64,000 bases of DNA from Halomonas salipaludis (GTDB taxonomy: Bacteria; Pseudomonadota; Gammaproteobacteria; Pseudomonadales; Halomonadaceae), in the NCBI RefSeq assembly GCF_002286975.1, contig NZ_NSKB01000009.1, positions 62,001 through 126,000 of the forward strand, given 5' to 3'. The translations under genes and the position numbers were made by a program. The notes beneath the pieces are model-generated. The model made no database searches and had not been told where the DNA came from. It was given only the letters and a program-made list of their open reading frames with translations. Positions 49,850 through 58,148 of this stretch are shown here, one piece after another; within the stretch, counting starts at the first letter, position 1, and each line of letters opens with the position of its first letter.

Positions 49850-50659
49850 TCAGCGCTGCAGCAGTGTGAGAATCATATTGGGGAGCTGATTGGCCTGAGC
49901 CAGGACCGCCATGCTGGCCTGCTGAAGTATCTGCGCGCGAATCATCCGCGACACCTCGACCGCGTAGTCGGCATCCATGATCCGCGAGCGTGAGGCCGCC
50001 AGGTTGATCTGCGTGGTAGCCAGGTTATCGATCACCCCTTCGAGGCGATTATGCGTCGCCCCCAGATAGCTACGCTGGCGGTCGACACGCTTTAGTGCCT
50101 CATCGAGCCGCGCCAGCCGGTCCTCGTCCACCTCCTCGACACTGAAGCCCTCGAGACCCAGCCCGTCGAGGTCGAGTGCGGTCAAAGCTATATCGATCGT
50201 CTGACCGTCGTAGGCCCCCACCTGAATCGACAGCGAGCGGGACTGCCCCAGCGGCTTGATGCCGTTGAAATCGGTCTGGCCGGTAAGGCGGTTGATCTCG
50301 TCGAGGCGCTGATCGACTTCGTGCTGAATCGACGCCAGATCGCGCTCATTCAGCGTGCCGTTGGCCGCCTGCACCGAGAGCTCGCGGATACGCTGCAGAT
50401 TGTCGTTGACCTGATTAAGCGCACCCTCAGCGGTCTGCACCAGCGAGATACCGTCATTGGCATTGCGCTGCGCCTGGGCCAGGCCACGGATCTGCGCGGT
50501 CATGCGATTGGCAATCGCCTGACCGGCGGCATCGTCCTTGGCACTGTTGATACGCAGGCCCGACGACAGCCGCTGCATCGCCGTCTGCAGCTCGGCCTGA
50601 CTGCTATGGAGATGCTGGCGCGCCAGCATCGACATGATAGAGGTATTGAGCACCAACAC
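49850..50659 (-). CDS. Short flagellin lacking the variable D2/D3 domain
   Basis: 269 aa. The flagellin N-terminal part (RLSSGLRINSAKDDAAGQ, AQRNANDGISLVQTAEGALNQ, LQRIRELSVQAANG) and C-terminal part (AASRSRIMDADYAVEVSRM, ILQQASMAVLAQANQLP) are joined by only about 60 residues. It has its own sigma-28 promoter. The first codon is GTG 50659, in a GTG-TTG-GTG run, so the exact start is uncertain. It may form a minor filament or a specialised section next to the major flagellin at 53726. Confidence 0.92.
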   Translation of the reverse strand: MLVLNTSIMSMLARQHLHSSQAELQTAMQRLSSGLRINSAKDDAAGQAIANRMTAQIRGLAQAQRNANDGISLVQTAEGALNQVNDNLQRIRELSVQAANGTLNERDLASIQHEVDQRLDEINRLTGQTDFNGIKPLGQSRSLSIQVGAYDGQTIDIALTALDLDGLGLEGFSVEEVDEDRLARLDEALKRVDRQRSYLGATHNRLEGVIDNLATTQINLAASRSRIMDADYAVEVSRMIRAQILQQASMAVLAQANQLPNMILTLLQR

Positions 50660-50712
50660 CGTTGCAAGCCCTCAAGGGCGCGCCAGGCGGCGCGCAGGGG
50701 TAGTTGCTCAGA

Positions 50713-50739
50713 GTATCGGCCGGCGCGGCAAAAACTTTA
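50713..50739 (-). promoter_or_regulatory. Sigma-28 (FliA) promoter of the short flagellin
   Basis: Minus strand reads TAAAGTTT - 11 nt - GCCGATAC, matching the FliA consensus TAAAGTTT-N11-GCCGATAA in 15 of 16 positions. Confidence 0.85.
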
Positions 50740-50777
50740 GCTCTCGCTTATTCGCATGATCAAGAGACGGCCGCCCT

Positions 50778-50978
50778 TCAGGCGACCTCATCAAGCATCA
50801 ACAGCGTGTAGGCACGCTGATCGGCCACCGCCTTGGCGAAGATGGCATGCACCTCGAGGTACTCGGCCTCGTGAGTCTCGTCCATGCCCGACGCTTCAAA
50901 GCGCAGCATCAGCGCACGGGTGTCGCGGACCAGGCTATCGAACTCCTCGATGATCTGCTGGTACTCGTCGGGCGTCAC
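50778..50978 (-). CDS. Small helical protein upstream of the short flagellin
   Basis: 66 aa from GTG 50978, with GAGG about 10 nt upstream. Almost entirely helical and charged (YQQIIEEFDSLVRDTRALMLRFE, EYLEVHAIFAKAVADQRAYTLLMLDE). Codon use resembles neighbours. Its place directly upstream of a flagellin suggests a flagellar helper (a FliT-like chaperone is one thought), but no signature was found, so the function is unknown. Confidence 0.5.
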   Translation of the reverse strand: MTPDEYQQIIEEFDSLVRDTRALMLRFEASGMDETHEAEYLEVHAIFAKAVADQRAYTLLMLDEVA

Positions 50979-51082
50979 GGTAAAAAAGCCTCAGCATGGC
51001 AGGGTATGGTTGCATTGTAGAATGCCTGGCCATACCACCGATTTGCTGAAAAGCGTAGAGAAACAGTGTTTGCGGGGATAAT

Positions 51083-51198
51083 CGAGCCAAGCACTGCATC
51101 GCGAATGAATTCGCTCCTGCACAGGAGCATTGCACCTAGGCAAATGTGGGAGGGACGTCAGTCCCGATGGGGTTGCCCGGAAGCGCTACGCACTTCAA
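51083..51198. repeat. Single diverged REP/BIME unit
   Basis: Contains GCACTGCATCGCGAATGAATTCGCTCC, then AGGCAAATGTGGGAGGGACGTCAGTCCCGATGGGG, the two half-elements of the 16231-17156 array. It lies in the gap 50979-51203, which has no other content recognised. Confidence 0.75.
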
Positions 51199-51203
51199 TC
51201 GTA

Positions 51204-51560
51204 TTAGCGCGCCTGGATCGCCTGGGTCTGCGCGTATAGTTCCCTGGCACTGTTCAGCGCTACCCGTTCATGCTCATCGAGTTCCAGCATCGGGCCGGTA
51301 GGCAGGCCATCGGGTTCCCTCAGCTCTTCAATCAGGGGCGCATAGCGCTGCAACAGATGGCCGAGGTTCATGCGGATCATGGTCAGGTTCAGCTGGAACT
51401 CCTGCTGTTGATGCTCCCGGCGTGAGCGCTCCTCCCCGGGCGGGGCCTGATCGATCATCATCTGGAGTGTCTCATCGACGAAGCGCTCCGTGGCTTTCAA
51501 CTTGGGAATGAGGTCGTGAAGAAGGTCCCGTGCGGATATCCTACCTTCGGTTATCGCCAT
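51204..51560 (-). CDS. Hypothetical helical protein
   Basis: 118 aa, fully helical in appearance (RDLLHDLIPKLKATERFVDETLQMMIDQ; LNLTMIRMNLGHLLQRYAPLIEEL), with no signal peptide. It lies 25 bp after the nuclease-like gene on the same strand, so cotranscription is likely. Not recognised; a partner of that gene is possible. Confidence 0.65.
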   Translation of the reverse strand: MAITEGRISARDLLHDLIPKLKATERFVDETLQMMIDQAPPGEERSRREHQQQEFQLNLTMIRMNLGHLLQRYAPLIEELREPDGLPTGPMLELDEHERVALNSARELYAQTQAIQAR

Positions 51561-51585
51561 AAAACATCGTTACTCTTGCAGATGG

Positions 51586-52092
51586 TTATAAGCCCTGCTC
51601 GCCATGCAGCGGCGTCGCCAGCATCTCCAAATGGTGTCGACCACGCGATTTCCCAACGCCGATCTCGATCATCGCTGCGTGCGGGCAACCGAGCCTTTTC
51701 AGACAGTGCTGGAGTTTGCGTCTTTCACGGTGCCGGGCGCTCTGGGCATCGCTCTTGAGCACTTCGATCACCGCCAGGGTTTCACCGCTGCCTCGGCGAT
51801 GAATCAGCAGGTCGGGAAAGATGGTCGGCGCCTCGGTGGTGGCACTGGTGGTGGATACCACGATATGGCCTCTGCTTTGCAGCGGCCCGCGCCAGCAGTT
51901 GAACTCGCAATCGACATCCCAGTCGGGAAACACTGCCTGTAGATGGCACCCCAAGCGAGCGGTGATACTGCGCTCATTGGCCTGAGCTTCCAGCAACGCC
52001 GCGTCGCGCTCTTGCAAGCACTTCAATGCCTGCTCCAGGCCACCAATGACGTCCACTTCCAGGGCGGCGGGTAAGGTCTCGACATGGGTCAT
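51586..52092 (-). CDS. PD-(D/E)XK nuclease-like protein
   Basis: 168 aa. The C-terminal half has the restriction-endonuclease-like core pattern: FPDLLIHRR (Asp94), then LAVIEVLKSD (Glu110, Lys113, an ExxK spacing), preceded by NERSITARLGCHLQ (Glu40) and WDVDCEFN. This plan (E, PD, E-x-K) occurs in an unnamed family of small nuclease-fold proteins. Catalytic spacing ExxK instead of ExK is unusual. It is followed by a small helical gene. Confidence 0.7.
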   Translation of the reverse strand: MTHVETLPAALEVDVIGGLEQALKCLQERDAALLEAQANERSITARLGCHLQAVFPDWDVDCEFNCWRGPLQSRGHIVVSTTSATTEAPTIFPDLLIHRRGSGETLAVIEVLKSDAQSARHRERRKLQHCLKRLGCPHAAMIEIGVGKSRGRHHLEMLATPLHGEQGL

Positions 52093-52333
52093 GCGCTCGT
52101 ATCCCCCTGCGTCATTGTCATCGGCTTCTTGTTACATACATCAGCATATCGGCAAGTAAGCGAAAAACTTGAGCCCTCATCTCGGCTGCCTGCCCCCTTG
52201 CCCCGTCTCGATGTGGAGCCGGCTCCCGGGAATGGCTTGCGACGACGATCCCAGGTCATGGAGGACAACCCTATGACGGTAACCGAATGCTAGACTGACG
52301 CCAGTCACCCTAACCATTCCCGAGAAGGCGCCG

Positions 52334-52735
52334 ATGAAGGATTCCATCGCCATACAAGATGCCCTGGTCGAACTGGCGACCCACGACGAGAATATCGCCG
52401 TGTTGTGGCTCTACGGCTCACGGGCCAAGGGCACGGCCACCGCCAGGAGTGATTACGACCTGGCCGTCGCCTTTCGCACTTTCGAGAAGGATCCGCTGGA
52501 GCGGCGCCTGCGCCCAGAGCTTCTCGCGCAAGTCTGGCAGGATGCCCTAGGCCTGGCGGAGGACAAGCTCTCCCTCGTGGATATCAACCTGGCGCCGCTG
52601 CCCCTGGCCCATGCCATTATCCGCACCGGGCGGGTGCTGCTGGCCAACGATCGAATGCGGCTGATTCGAGAAGAGCAACGCATTGGCTCGATGTGGGAGA
52701 TCGACCACCTCTATCATCAACGTCACTTCGCCTGA
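52334..52735 (+). CDS. MNT-type minimal nucleotidyltransferase (antitoxin-like)
   Basis: 133 aa. It carries the nucleotidyltransferase core WLYGSRAKGTATARSDYDLAVAF (GSxx..SDxD motif) and a second acidic residue in LSLVDINLAPLPL. Such proteins act as antitoxins that modify a HEPN toxin (MntA/HepT). The partner is expected just downstream, and only a short fragment is found (52770-52910). AAGG lies upstream of ATG 52334. Confidence 0.85.
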   Translation: MKDSIAIQDALVELATHDENIAVLWLYGSRAKGTATARSDYDLAVAFRTFEKDPLERRLRPELLAQVWQDALGLAEDKLSLVDINLAPLPLAHAIIRTGRVLLANDRMRLIREEQRIGSMWEIDHLYHQRHFA

Positions 52736-52769
52736 CCGACCGAGCCAACATCCTATATATATCGACGCC

Positions 52770-52910
52770 ATGCGGGAGCACCTAGCCACCCTCGCCAAGG
52801 AACTGGAGCAGCTATCCCAATCGGGTGCGGATGGGTTCAGCTTTGGGCGCAACGGCGTCGAGGTTCCCGCTTCCCCTTCCCTTATCGCTAAGAAGATACC
52901 TGAGCACTGA
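52770..52910 (+). pseudogene. Possible truncated HEPN (HepT) toxin remnant
   Basis: Starts 35 bp after the MNT gene with ATG 52770 and reads MREHLATLAKELEQLSQ, which resembles the first helix of HEPN toxins. After about 18 residues the sequence becomes unlike a HEPN protein and stops at residue 46. It may be a remnant cut by a rearrangement. The end overlaps the convergent membrane gene at 52888. Low confidence. Confidence 0.35.
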
Positions 52911-53358
52911 CCACCGCGCGTCTCTGGCGACGCACCATCACGACTCCCGTCAGCAGCATGATGCCAACCGGCAGCGGCGCGGCGAAGACACAGGCGGCCG
53001 CCGACGACAGGGCGAAAAGGGACAGATAGCGCGCCAGCAGCCGCCAGCCCGCGGAAAGCCTGCCAGCCGAACGCCACATCGCCAGGAAGGCAAAGAACCA
53101 GTAGAAGCCCAGGGGAACCGCCATCAGCCCCATCCAGGCACGTACGCTTCTCGAGAAATAGGCATTACCGGCATCGGCATTCATCAACTCGGCCAGCCGA
53201 TCACCAAAGAGGACAAACAGGATGGCCACCAACACGATCGAGCCAATCACGCCCAGCCCCAGGAAGGCCTGAGCGAAGCTCCACCCACCACGAACGACGC
53301 GAAACCGCGCCACAAAGGGCGCCAGGATACCCAACAACAACGCGAGTAAATGCGCCAC
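52888..53358 (-). CDS. Hypothetical four-helix membrane protein
   Basis: 156 aa from GTG 53358. Hydrophobic segments at about 3-16, 25-50, 75-95 and 115-140, with the basic C-terminal tail VVMVRRQRRAVVSAQ. Not recognised. The 367-bp gap upstream (53359-53725) holds no gene; it contains the fliC terminator and an AT-rich palindrome-like TCGATAATATTTATCG. Confidence 0.6.
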   Translation of the reverse strand: MAHLLALLLGILAPFVARFRVVRGGWSFAQAFLGLGVIGSIVLVAILFVLFGDRLAELMNADAGNAYFSRSVRAWMGLMAVPLGFYWFFAFLAMWRSAGRLSAGWRLLARYLSLFALSSAAACVFAAPLPVGIMLLTGVVMVRRQRRAVVSAQVSS

Positions 53359-53663
53359 GACATACCGCCCTTGATTTAATCAATTGATAAAATAACTGCC
53401 AGCCAGCCTACCCCCGCTGCTCGCACGCCTGACCGAGCAATCAGGGCCTGTCTCTGTTCCCGTTTTCACATACTGCCTCCTTACTCGATAATATTTATCG
53501 CCTTTCGCAGCCGGATGCACTGGCATGAGCTTCCCCCCCCGGCGGGCCGACCCTCTCTAGAAATTATCGACCAAAGCAACAGCTTCTTGAGGAATCAGAA
53601 GAAGTAACGCCTCATCCCCGAGAAATGAGGGTCTGTCCTCGATAGCCTTTGCTCCTTAAAGCA

Positions 53664-53687
53664 TAAAACGGGGCCTTTCGGCCCCGT
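53664..53687 (-). terminator. Terminator of the main flagellin gene
   Basis: Minus strand ACGGGGCC-GAAA-GGCCCCGT followed by TTTATGC, 39 bp beyond the stop. Confidence 0.8.
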
Positions 53688-53725
53688 CATTACTTACCAC
53701 TTCAGCCTTTTGGCCAAGCCTTACC

Positions 53726-54862
53726 TTAACCCAGCAGAGACAGCACGTTCTGCGGAATCTGGTTAGCCTGGGCCAGTACGGAAGTGCCAGCCTGCTGCAG
53801 GATCTGCGCGCGGGTCATGTCAGCCACTTCCACCGCGTAGTCGGCATCTTCGATGCGCGAACGAGCGGCAGAAAGGTTTGTCTCGTTGGTTTGTAAGTTG
53901 GTAATAGCATCCTCGAAACGATTCTGCACCGCACCCAACTCGGAACGCAGACTGTCCACATCTTTCAATGCCGCATCTAGCGTTGCCATGGGGTTAGCAG
54001 TAGCAGTCAAACCAGCTTCTGCATCAGTGTCATAAGCTGCCTTCGCTGCAGTAACTTCATCTCCATCAGCAAAATCAGTAGTAATTGTGGCGAAGTCTGC
54101 ACTATCTGCATCAGTTTCAAAGACCGACGCACCCTCTCCGAGCTTAGCAAATGTACCATCACTATCTTCTACAACATATACTGTCGTCCCACCGTCATCA
54201 TATGAGCGCAGCTTAAGCTGATCGTGGCTATCAGCTTCAAAATTAGTCAAGCTAAGACCAGTAAGATCCACCTCTTTAGTTACTGGGTCTCCATTTGCAT
54301 TATCGAGCGTAAGCTCTTTAATTTCCCCAGAAAGACCTGACACCGTAAAGCCTTCCATACCAAGCGTGCTAGAGTTGATCTCCTTCAAATTAACGGTGAT
54401 AGCTTCACCGTCATTTGCACCCACTTGAATCTGAAGACCTTGATCGCTAGCCAGAACTTCTACACCATTGAAACTGGTTTCCTCAGAAATTCGGTCAATT
54501 TCAGACAGGCGCTGGTTGATCTCGTCTTGAATAGATGTCAGATCATCTTGGCTGTTGGTGCCGTTTTGCGCTTGCACGCTCAGCTCACGGATGCGCTGCA
54601 GGTTGTCGTTGATCTGGTTTAGCGAGCCTTCAGCGGTCTGGGCAACGGAGATACCGTCGTTGGCGTTACGCTGCGCCTGAGACAGACCCGTAATCTGAGC
54701 AGTCATGCGATTGGCGATGGCCTGACCGGCCGCATCGTCCTTGGCGCTGTTGATACGCAGGCCGGAGGAGAGACGCTCCATGGAGGTTTGCAGGGCATTC
54801 TGCGACTTGGACAGATTGGACTGGCCAATCATGGAAGTGATGTTGGTATTGATCACGGACAT
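53726..54862 (-). CDS. fliC: Flagellin
   Basis: 378 aa major filament protein. Conserved D0/D1 ends (MSVINTNITSM, RLSSGLRINSAKDD, IPQNVLSLLG at the end) flank a variable D2/D3 section (about 150-300). The coding DNA of the variable section (about 54000-54420) is clearly richer in A and T than the flanks, which points to exchange of the surface domain. It has its own sigma-28 promoter and terminator, with two fliD genes upstream. Confidence 0.96.
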   Translation of the reverse strand: MSVINTNITSMIGQSNLSKSQNALQTSMERLSSGLRINSAKDDAAGQAIANRMTAQITGLSQAQRNANDGISVAQTAEGSLNQINDNLQRIRELSVQAQNGTNSQDDLTSIQDEINQRLSEIDRISEETSFNGVEVLASDQGLQIQVGANDGEAITVNLKEINSSTLGMEGFTVSGLSGEIKELTLDNANGDPVTKEVDLTGLSLTNFEADSHDQLKLRSYDDGGTTVYVVEDSDGTFAKLGEGASVFETDADSADFATITTDFADGDEVTAAKAAYDTDAEAGLTATANPMATLDAALKDVDSLRSELGAVQNRFEDAITNLQTNETNLSAARSRIEDADYAVEVADMTRAQILQQAGTSVLAQANQIPQNVLSLLG

Positions 54863-54974
54863 GATGATATTCCTTCCTGATAGTTGAGGGCTCCATTGGC
54901 GGGCCCGGTCTTCTTCATGTTGCGGCCCGATCCCTCCGGGCCCGCCGTAACGGCGCCGTTGGCCGTTACCTTAA

Positions 54975-55001
54975 CTATCGGAAGCGTGAGGAAAACCTTT
55001 A
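54975..55001 (-). promoter_or_regulatory. Sigma-28 (FliA) promoter of fliC
   Basis: Minus strand TAAAGGTT - 11 nt - TCCGATAG, 13 of 16 matches to TAAAGTTT-N11-GCCGATAA. Confidence 0.8.
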
Positions 55002-55046
55002 GGGTTGAGATGAGATTTTTTGCAAAAACCTTGTGCCGGAAACGCC

Positions 55047-55070
55047 GCTGGCGGCCCGAGGGCCGCCAGC
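55047..55070 (-). terminator. Hairpin terminator of the first fliD
   Basis: GCTGGCGGCCC / GGGCCGCCAGC, followed on the minus strand by GGCGTTTCC. It lies 32 bp after the stop. Confidence 0.55.
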
Positions 55071-55101
55071 GTAACGAGATGCCACTTATTGCAGTGCGCG
55101 G

Positions 55102-56496
55102 TTACCGGCGCCCGCGGCCCAGCTGGGCATCCAGGGCATCGAACTGCTGAGTAAGGTAGCTACTTGTCTGGTTCATTTGCGCGATCATGGCATCGAGCTG
55201 GCCAAACTGGGTGCGGTAGCGCGAGATAGTGCTTTCGATGCTTTTTTCCATGCGCGCATAGCGCTCTTTGAGGCTCTCGACGCGGTCCTCGGCGCCGCTG
55301 ATGGTGTTCTTGACCAGACCGTTGCTGCCGAGCATCTGATCGAGGGCCTGGTTGAGCTGTCCGGCCATGCCGGCGTCTTTCTCGTCGCCGGCAAAGAAGT
55401 CACTGAGGCCGGCCATGTTGCTGCTGACCAGTTCATCGAGGCGGTCGCTATCCAGCTCCAAGGTGCCATCGCGCTGCAGCGAGATACCGACCTGGTTGAG
55501 CGTGGCGAACTCGCCGCCGGCTATGCCACCACTGAGCATGCTGCGCATGCGCGACTCGATGGTGCGCACCATGCTATCGCCGTTGAGCTCGCCGGCCGTG
55601 TTGGTCTCAGCGTTATAGGCAGTGAGACTGCCGATGGTGGATTTCAGGTCGTTGAAGGCATCGACGAAGCCGGTGATGGCCTCGCGTACCGCACGGGTGT
55701 TCTGCTCTACCGCCACGGTGGAGGTAGCGCCTTCGGTGCCTGGCTCGAGGTTCAGGGTCACGCCCTGGATGGCGCCTTCGATGCTATTGCTGGGGCTGGT
55801 AATGCGAATGCCGTTGACATTGATCTCGGCATCAGCGCCTTCGCGCTGGGTCACCGGATCGGCGTCCAGTGTCACGCCATCGACCAGGCCAGTGAATTCC
55901 AGGCCCTCGATAGAGGCATCCTGGCCGGTCTCCTTGGAGCTCAGCGCCAGGCGGTAACCGCTGCCATCGTTGACGATGGAAGCGGTGACGCCGGCATCGT
56001 CTGAAGCATTGATGGCGTTGCGGATATCGATCAGCGTGGCGCCTTCCTCGAGATCCAGGGTAAGCGCGGTGGGCTCGCCGGTGTCAGGGTCAATTTTGCC
56101 AAAGGTCAGGGTGAGCGTGGCATCGGCGCCGGTCAGTGCCTGGTCGTTGGCGGCCACGCTGCTAGTGGCCAGGCTGCCCGCCCGCGCGGCATTGACCACT
56201 TCCACCTCATAGCGGCCAGGGTTGGCCTCGGCGGACGCGGACGCTTTTACCCCCTCGCCTCCACTAACGTTGGTGGAGAGACTCTCGAACAGCTTGGGGT
56301 CATTGACCTTGGCTGCCGCCTCCTGAAACTTGGTCAACGCCGACTGCAGCTGACCGTAGGCCGAGATCTTGGCCTTCTGCTGGGTTTGCTGCAGTTTGAT
56401 GGGCTCGAGCTTGCCGCGCTCGGCCTCATTGAGCTGATCCAGCAGTCCGTTGAGGTCCAGGCCCGAACCAATGCCCAGTGAAGTGATAGTGGTCAT
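55102..56496 (-). CDS. fliD: Flagellar cap protein (hook-associated protein 2)
   Basis: 464 aa filament cap that folds flagellin monomers at the tip. N-terminus TSLGIGSGLDLNGLLDQL, C-terminal coiled region with RYARMEKSIESTISRYRTQFGQLDAMIAQMNQTSSYL. It has its own sigma-28 promoter. A second, related fliD precedes it; fliS and fliT are absent here. Confidence 0.95.
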   Translation of the reverse strand: MTTITSLGIGSGLDLNGLLDQLNEAERGKLEPIKLQQTQQKAKISAYGQLQSALTKFQEAAAKVNDPKLFESLSTNVSGGEGVKASASAEANPGRYEVEVVNAARAGSLATSSVAANDQALTGADATLTLTFGKIDPDTGEPTALTLDLEEGATLIDIRNAINASDDAGVTASIVNDGSGYRLALSSKETGQDASIEGLEFTGLVDGVTLDADPVTQREGADAEINVNGIRITSPSNSIEGAIQGVTLNLEPGTEGATSTVAVEQNTRAVREAITGFVDAFNDLKSTIGSLTAYNAETNTAGELNGDSMVRTIESRMRSMLSGGIAGGEFATLNQVGISLQRDGTLELDSDRLDELVSSNMAGLSDFFAGDEKDAGMAGQLNQALDQMLGSNGLVKNTISGAEDRVESLKERYARMEKSIESTISRYRTQFGQLDAMIAQMNQTSSYLTQQFDALDAQLGRGRR

Positions 56497-56541
56497 GCCA
56501 AGTCGACTCCCTGTGTGCGGTATACACCCTGATAAATCAGA

Positions 56542-56568
56542 TTATCGGCAAGTGCAGCAGGAACTTTA
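56542..56568 (-). promoter_or_regulatory. Sigma-28 (FliA) promoter of the first fliD
   Basis: Minus strand TAAAGTTC - 11 nt - GCCGATAA, 15 of 16 matches to the consensus. Confidence 0.85.
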
Positions 56569-56588
56569 GGCCATTTTATCGCTGGCGC

Positions 56589-56612
56589 AAAAAACCCCGG
56601 CGCCGGCCGGGG
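56589..56612 (-). terminator. Terminator of the second fliD
   Basis: Minus strand CCCCGG-CCGGCG-CCGGGG then TTTTTT, 34 bp after the stop. Confidence 0.8.
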
Positions 56613-56645
56613 TGTCGAGGGTCGGGCTTGGCAAGATACGTGGCA

Positions 56646-58019
56646 CTACATCATGCCACCGCCGCCTTGGCCGCCACCCAGGCCATTGAGCTGCTCGGTG
56701 AGGTAGTTACTGGTCTGCTGCATCTGCCCCATCATGCTATCGAGCTGCTGGAACTGGGTGCGGTAGCGGTCGATGGTCTGCTCGATGCTCTGCTCAGTGC
56801 GCTGGTACTGTTCGCCCAGGCTTTCGATGCGCGTCTCGGCGCTATTGATGGAGCCTTCCAAGGCACCGTTGCTACTGAGCAGCTGCTCGGTGGTGCTCTC
56901 CAGGCGGCCGGCCAGACCGGGGTTGGCCTCGTCGCCGGCAAAGAAGCTGGCCACGCCCTCGGGATCATTGGCCAGGGCGCTATCCAACTGCTGCTCGTCG
57001 AGCTCGAGGGTGCCGTCCACGCTGAGTGAGAGCCCCATGTCGGAGAGCAGCGAGAGTTCACCGTCGCGCACCTCAGCGGCACTGAGCTCGTTGCGAAGGC
57101 TGGATTCCATGCTGCGCACGGCGCTGTCGCCAATCAGTTCGCCGGGCTGACTGTCTTCGCCGTTGAAGGCCGTGAGGCGCTCGGTGGTGCCCTTGAGGTC
57201 ATTGTAGCCGTCGACAAAGGTGGTGATCGCGTCGCGGATGCTGCCGGTGTCGCGCGCCACCTCTACGGTGCTGCTGCCCGGCTCCTGCAGGCTGAGCGAG
57301 ACACCCTGAATGGCATCCTCGACCTGGTTGGTGGGACTGGTGATATCGATACCGTTGACCGTGAGGTTGGCGTCCTGGCCGGCCTGGGCGATGGTGCCAC
57401 CCGGCTCTTCGGCAAGGTTGCCAACCGCCAGCTCGGCGAAGTTAGTGCCGGTGATCGAGGCCTGCTCGCCGGTGTCTTGCGACATCAGAGTCAGACGATG
57501 GCCTTCTCCGTCGAACACGATAGAGGCGTTCACCGCCGCGTCGGGGTCGGCGTTGATGGCGTCGCGCACGTCTTCCAGGGTACTGTCGGCGGCGATCTCG
57601 ACCGCGTGGTTGAGGTCGGTGTCGGCGAACTCGAGCTGAAGTGAGCCACCCTCGGCGGAGATGACGGTGTCGAGGTCTTCGACCCGCTCGCTAGTGAGGT
57701 TGCCGGCGGTGGCGGTATTAGCCACCTCGACCTCGAAGCGGCCGGGGCTCGCCTCGGGGCCGGCGGACGCCTGCAGCGCCCCGCCGCTAACCTCGGCGGT
57801 AACGCTCTGATAAAGCGAGGGGTCGTTGAGGGTCCCGACGCTGTCGCCAAAGCCAGATAGTGCGCTCTGGATCTCGCCGTAGGCGGAGATTTGCACCTGC
57901 TGGGTGTCGATCTGCTGTTCGATGGGCGCGAGCTTGGCTTGTTCGGCCTCCTGCATCTGGCCGAGCAGGCCATTCAGGTCGAGCCCTGAGCCAATCCCTA
58001 GTGAGGTGATACTCGACAT
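56646..58019 (-). CDS. fliD: Second flagellar cap protein (FliD paralogue)
   Basis: 457 aa, same family and plan as the 55102 gene (SSITSLGIGSGLDLNGLLGQM; RYRTQFQQLDSMMGQMQQTSNYLTEQL), ending in a Gly-rich tail (GGGQGGGGMM type). The middle domain differs a lot from the first copy. It is driven by its own sigma-28 promoter and closed by its own terminator, so the pair is two separate units rather than an operon. It may cap a filament built from the other flagellin. Confidence 0.95.
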   Translation of the reverse strand: MSSITSLGIGSGLDLNGLLGQMQEAEQAKLAPIEQQIDTQQVQISAYGEIQSALSGFGDSVGTLNDPSLYQSVTAEVSGGALQASAGPEASPGRFEVEVANTATAGNLTSERVEDLDTVISAEGGSLQLEFADTDLNHAVEIAADSTLEDVRDAINADPDAAVNASIVFDGEGHRLTLMSQDTGEQASITGTNFAELAVGNLAEEPGGTIAQAGQDANLTVNGIDITSPTNQVEDAIQGVSLSLQEPGSSTVEVARDTGSIRDAITTFVDGYNDLKGTTERLTAFNGEDSQPGELIGDSAVRSMESSLRNELSAAEVRDGELSLLSDMGLSLSVDGTLELDEQQLDSALANDPEGVASFFAGDEANPGLAGRLESTTEQLLSSNGALEGSINSAETRIESLGEQYQRTEQSIEQTIDRYRTQFQQLDSMMGQMQQTSNYLTEQLNGLGGGQGGGGMM

Positions 58020-58063
58020 ACAACAACTCCCAAAGCGCGTGTATTTTCCTCTCTATGAGTGGC

Positions 58064-58090
58064 CCATCGGCGGGGGTAGAGTGAACTTTA
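58064..58090 (-). promoter_or_regulatory. Sigma-28 (FliA) promoter of the second fliD
   Basis: Minus strand TAAAGTTC - 11 nt - GCCGATGG, 13 of 16 matches to the consensus. Confidence 0.8.
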
Positions 58091-58148
58091 GGGCATGGCT
58101 ACGATTTTTTCGGCGTCGCGACACGGGCAAGCAATGGCGACCTTGCCG

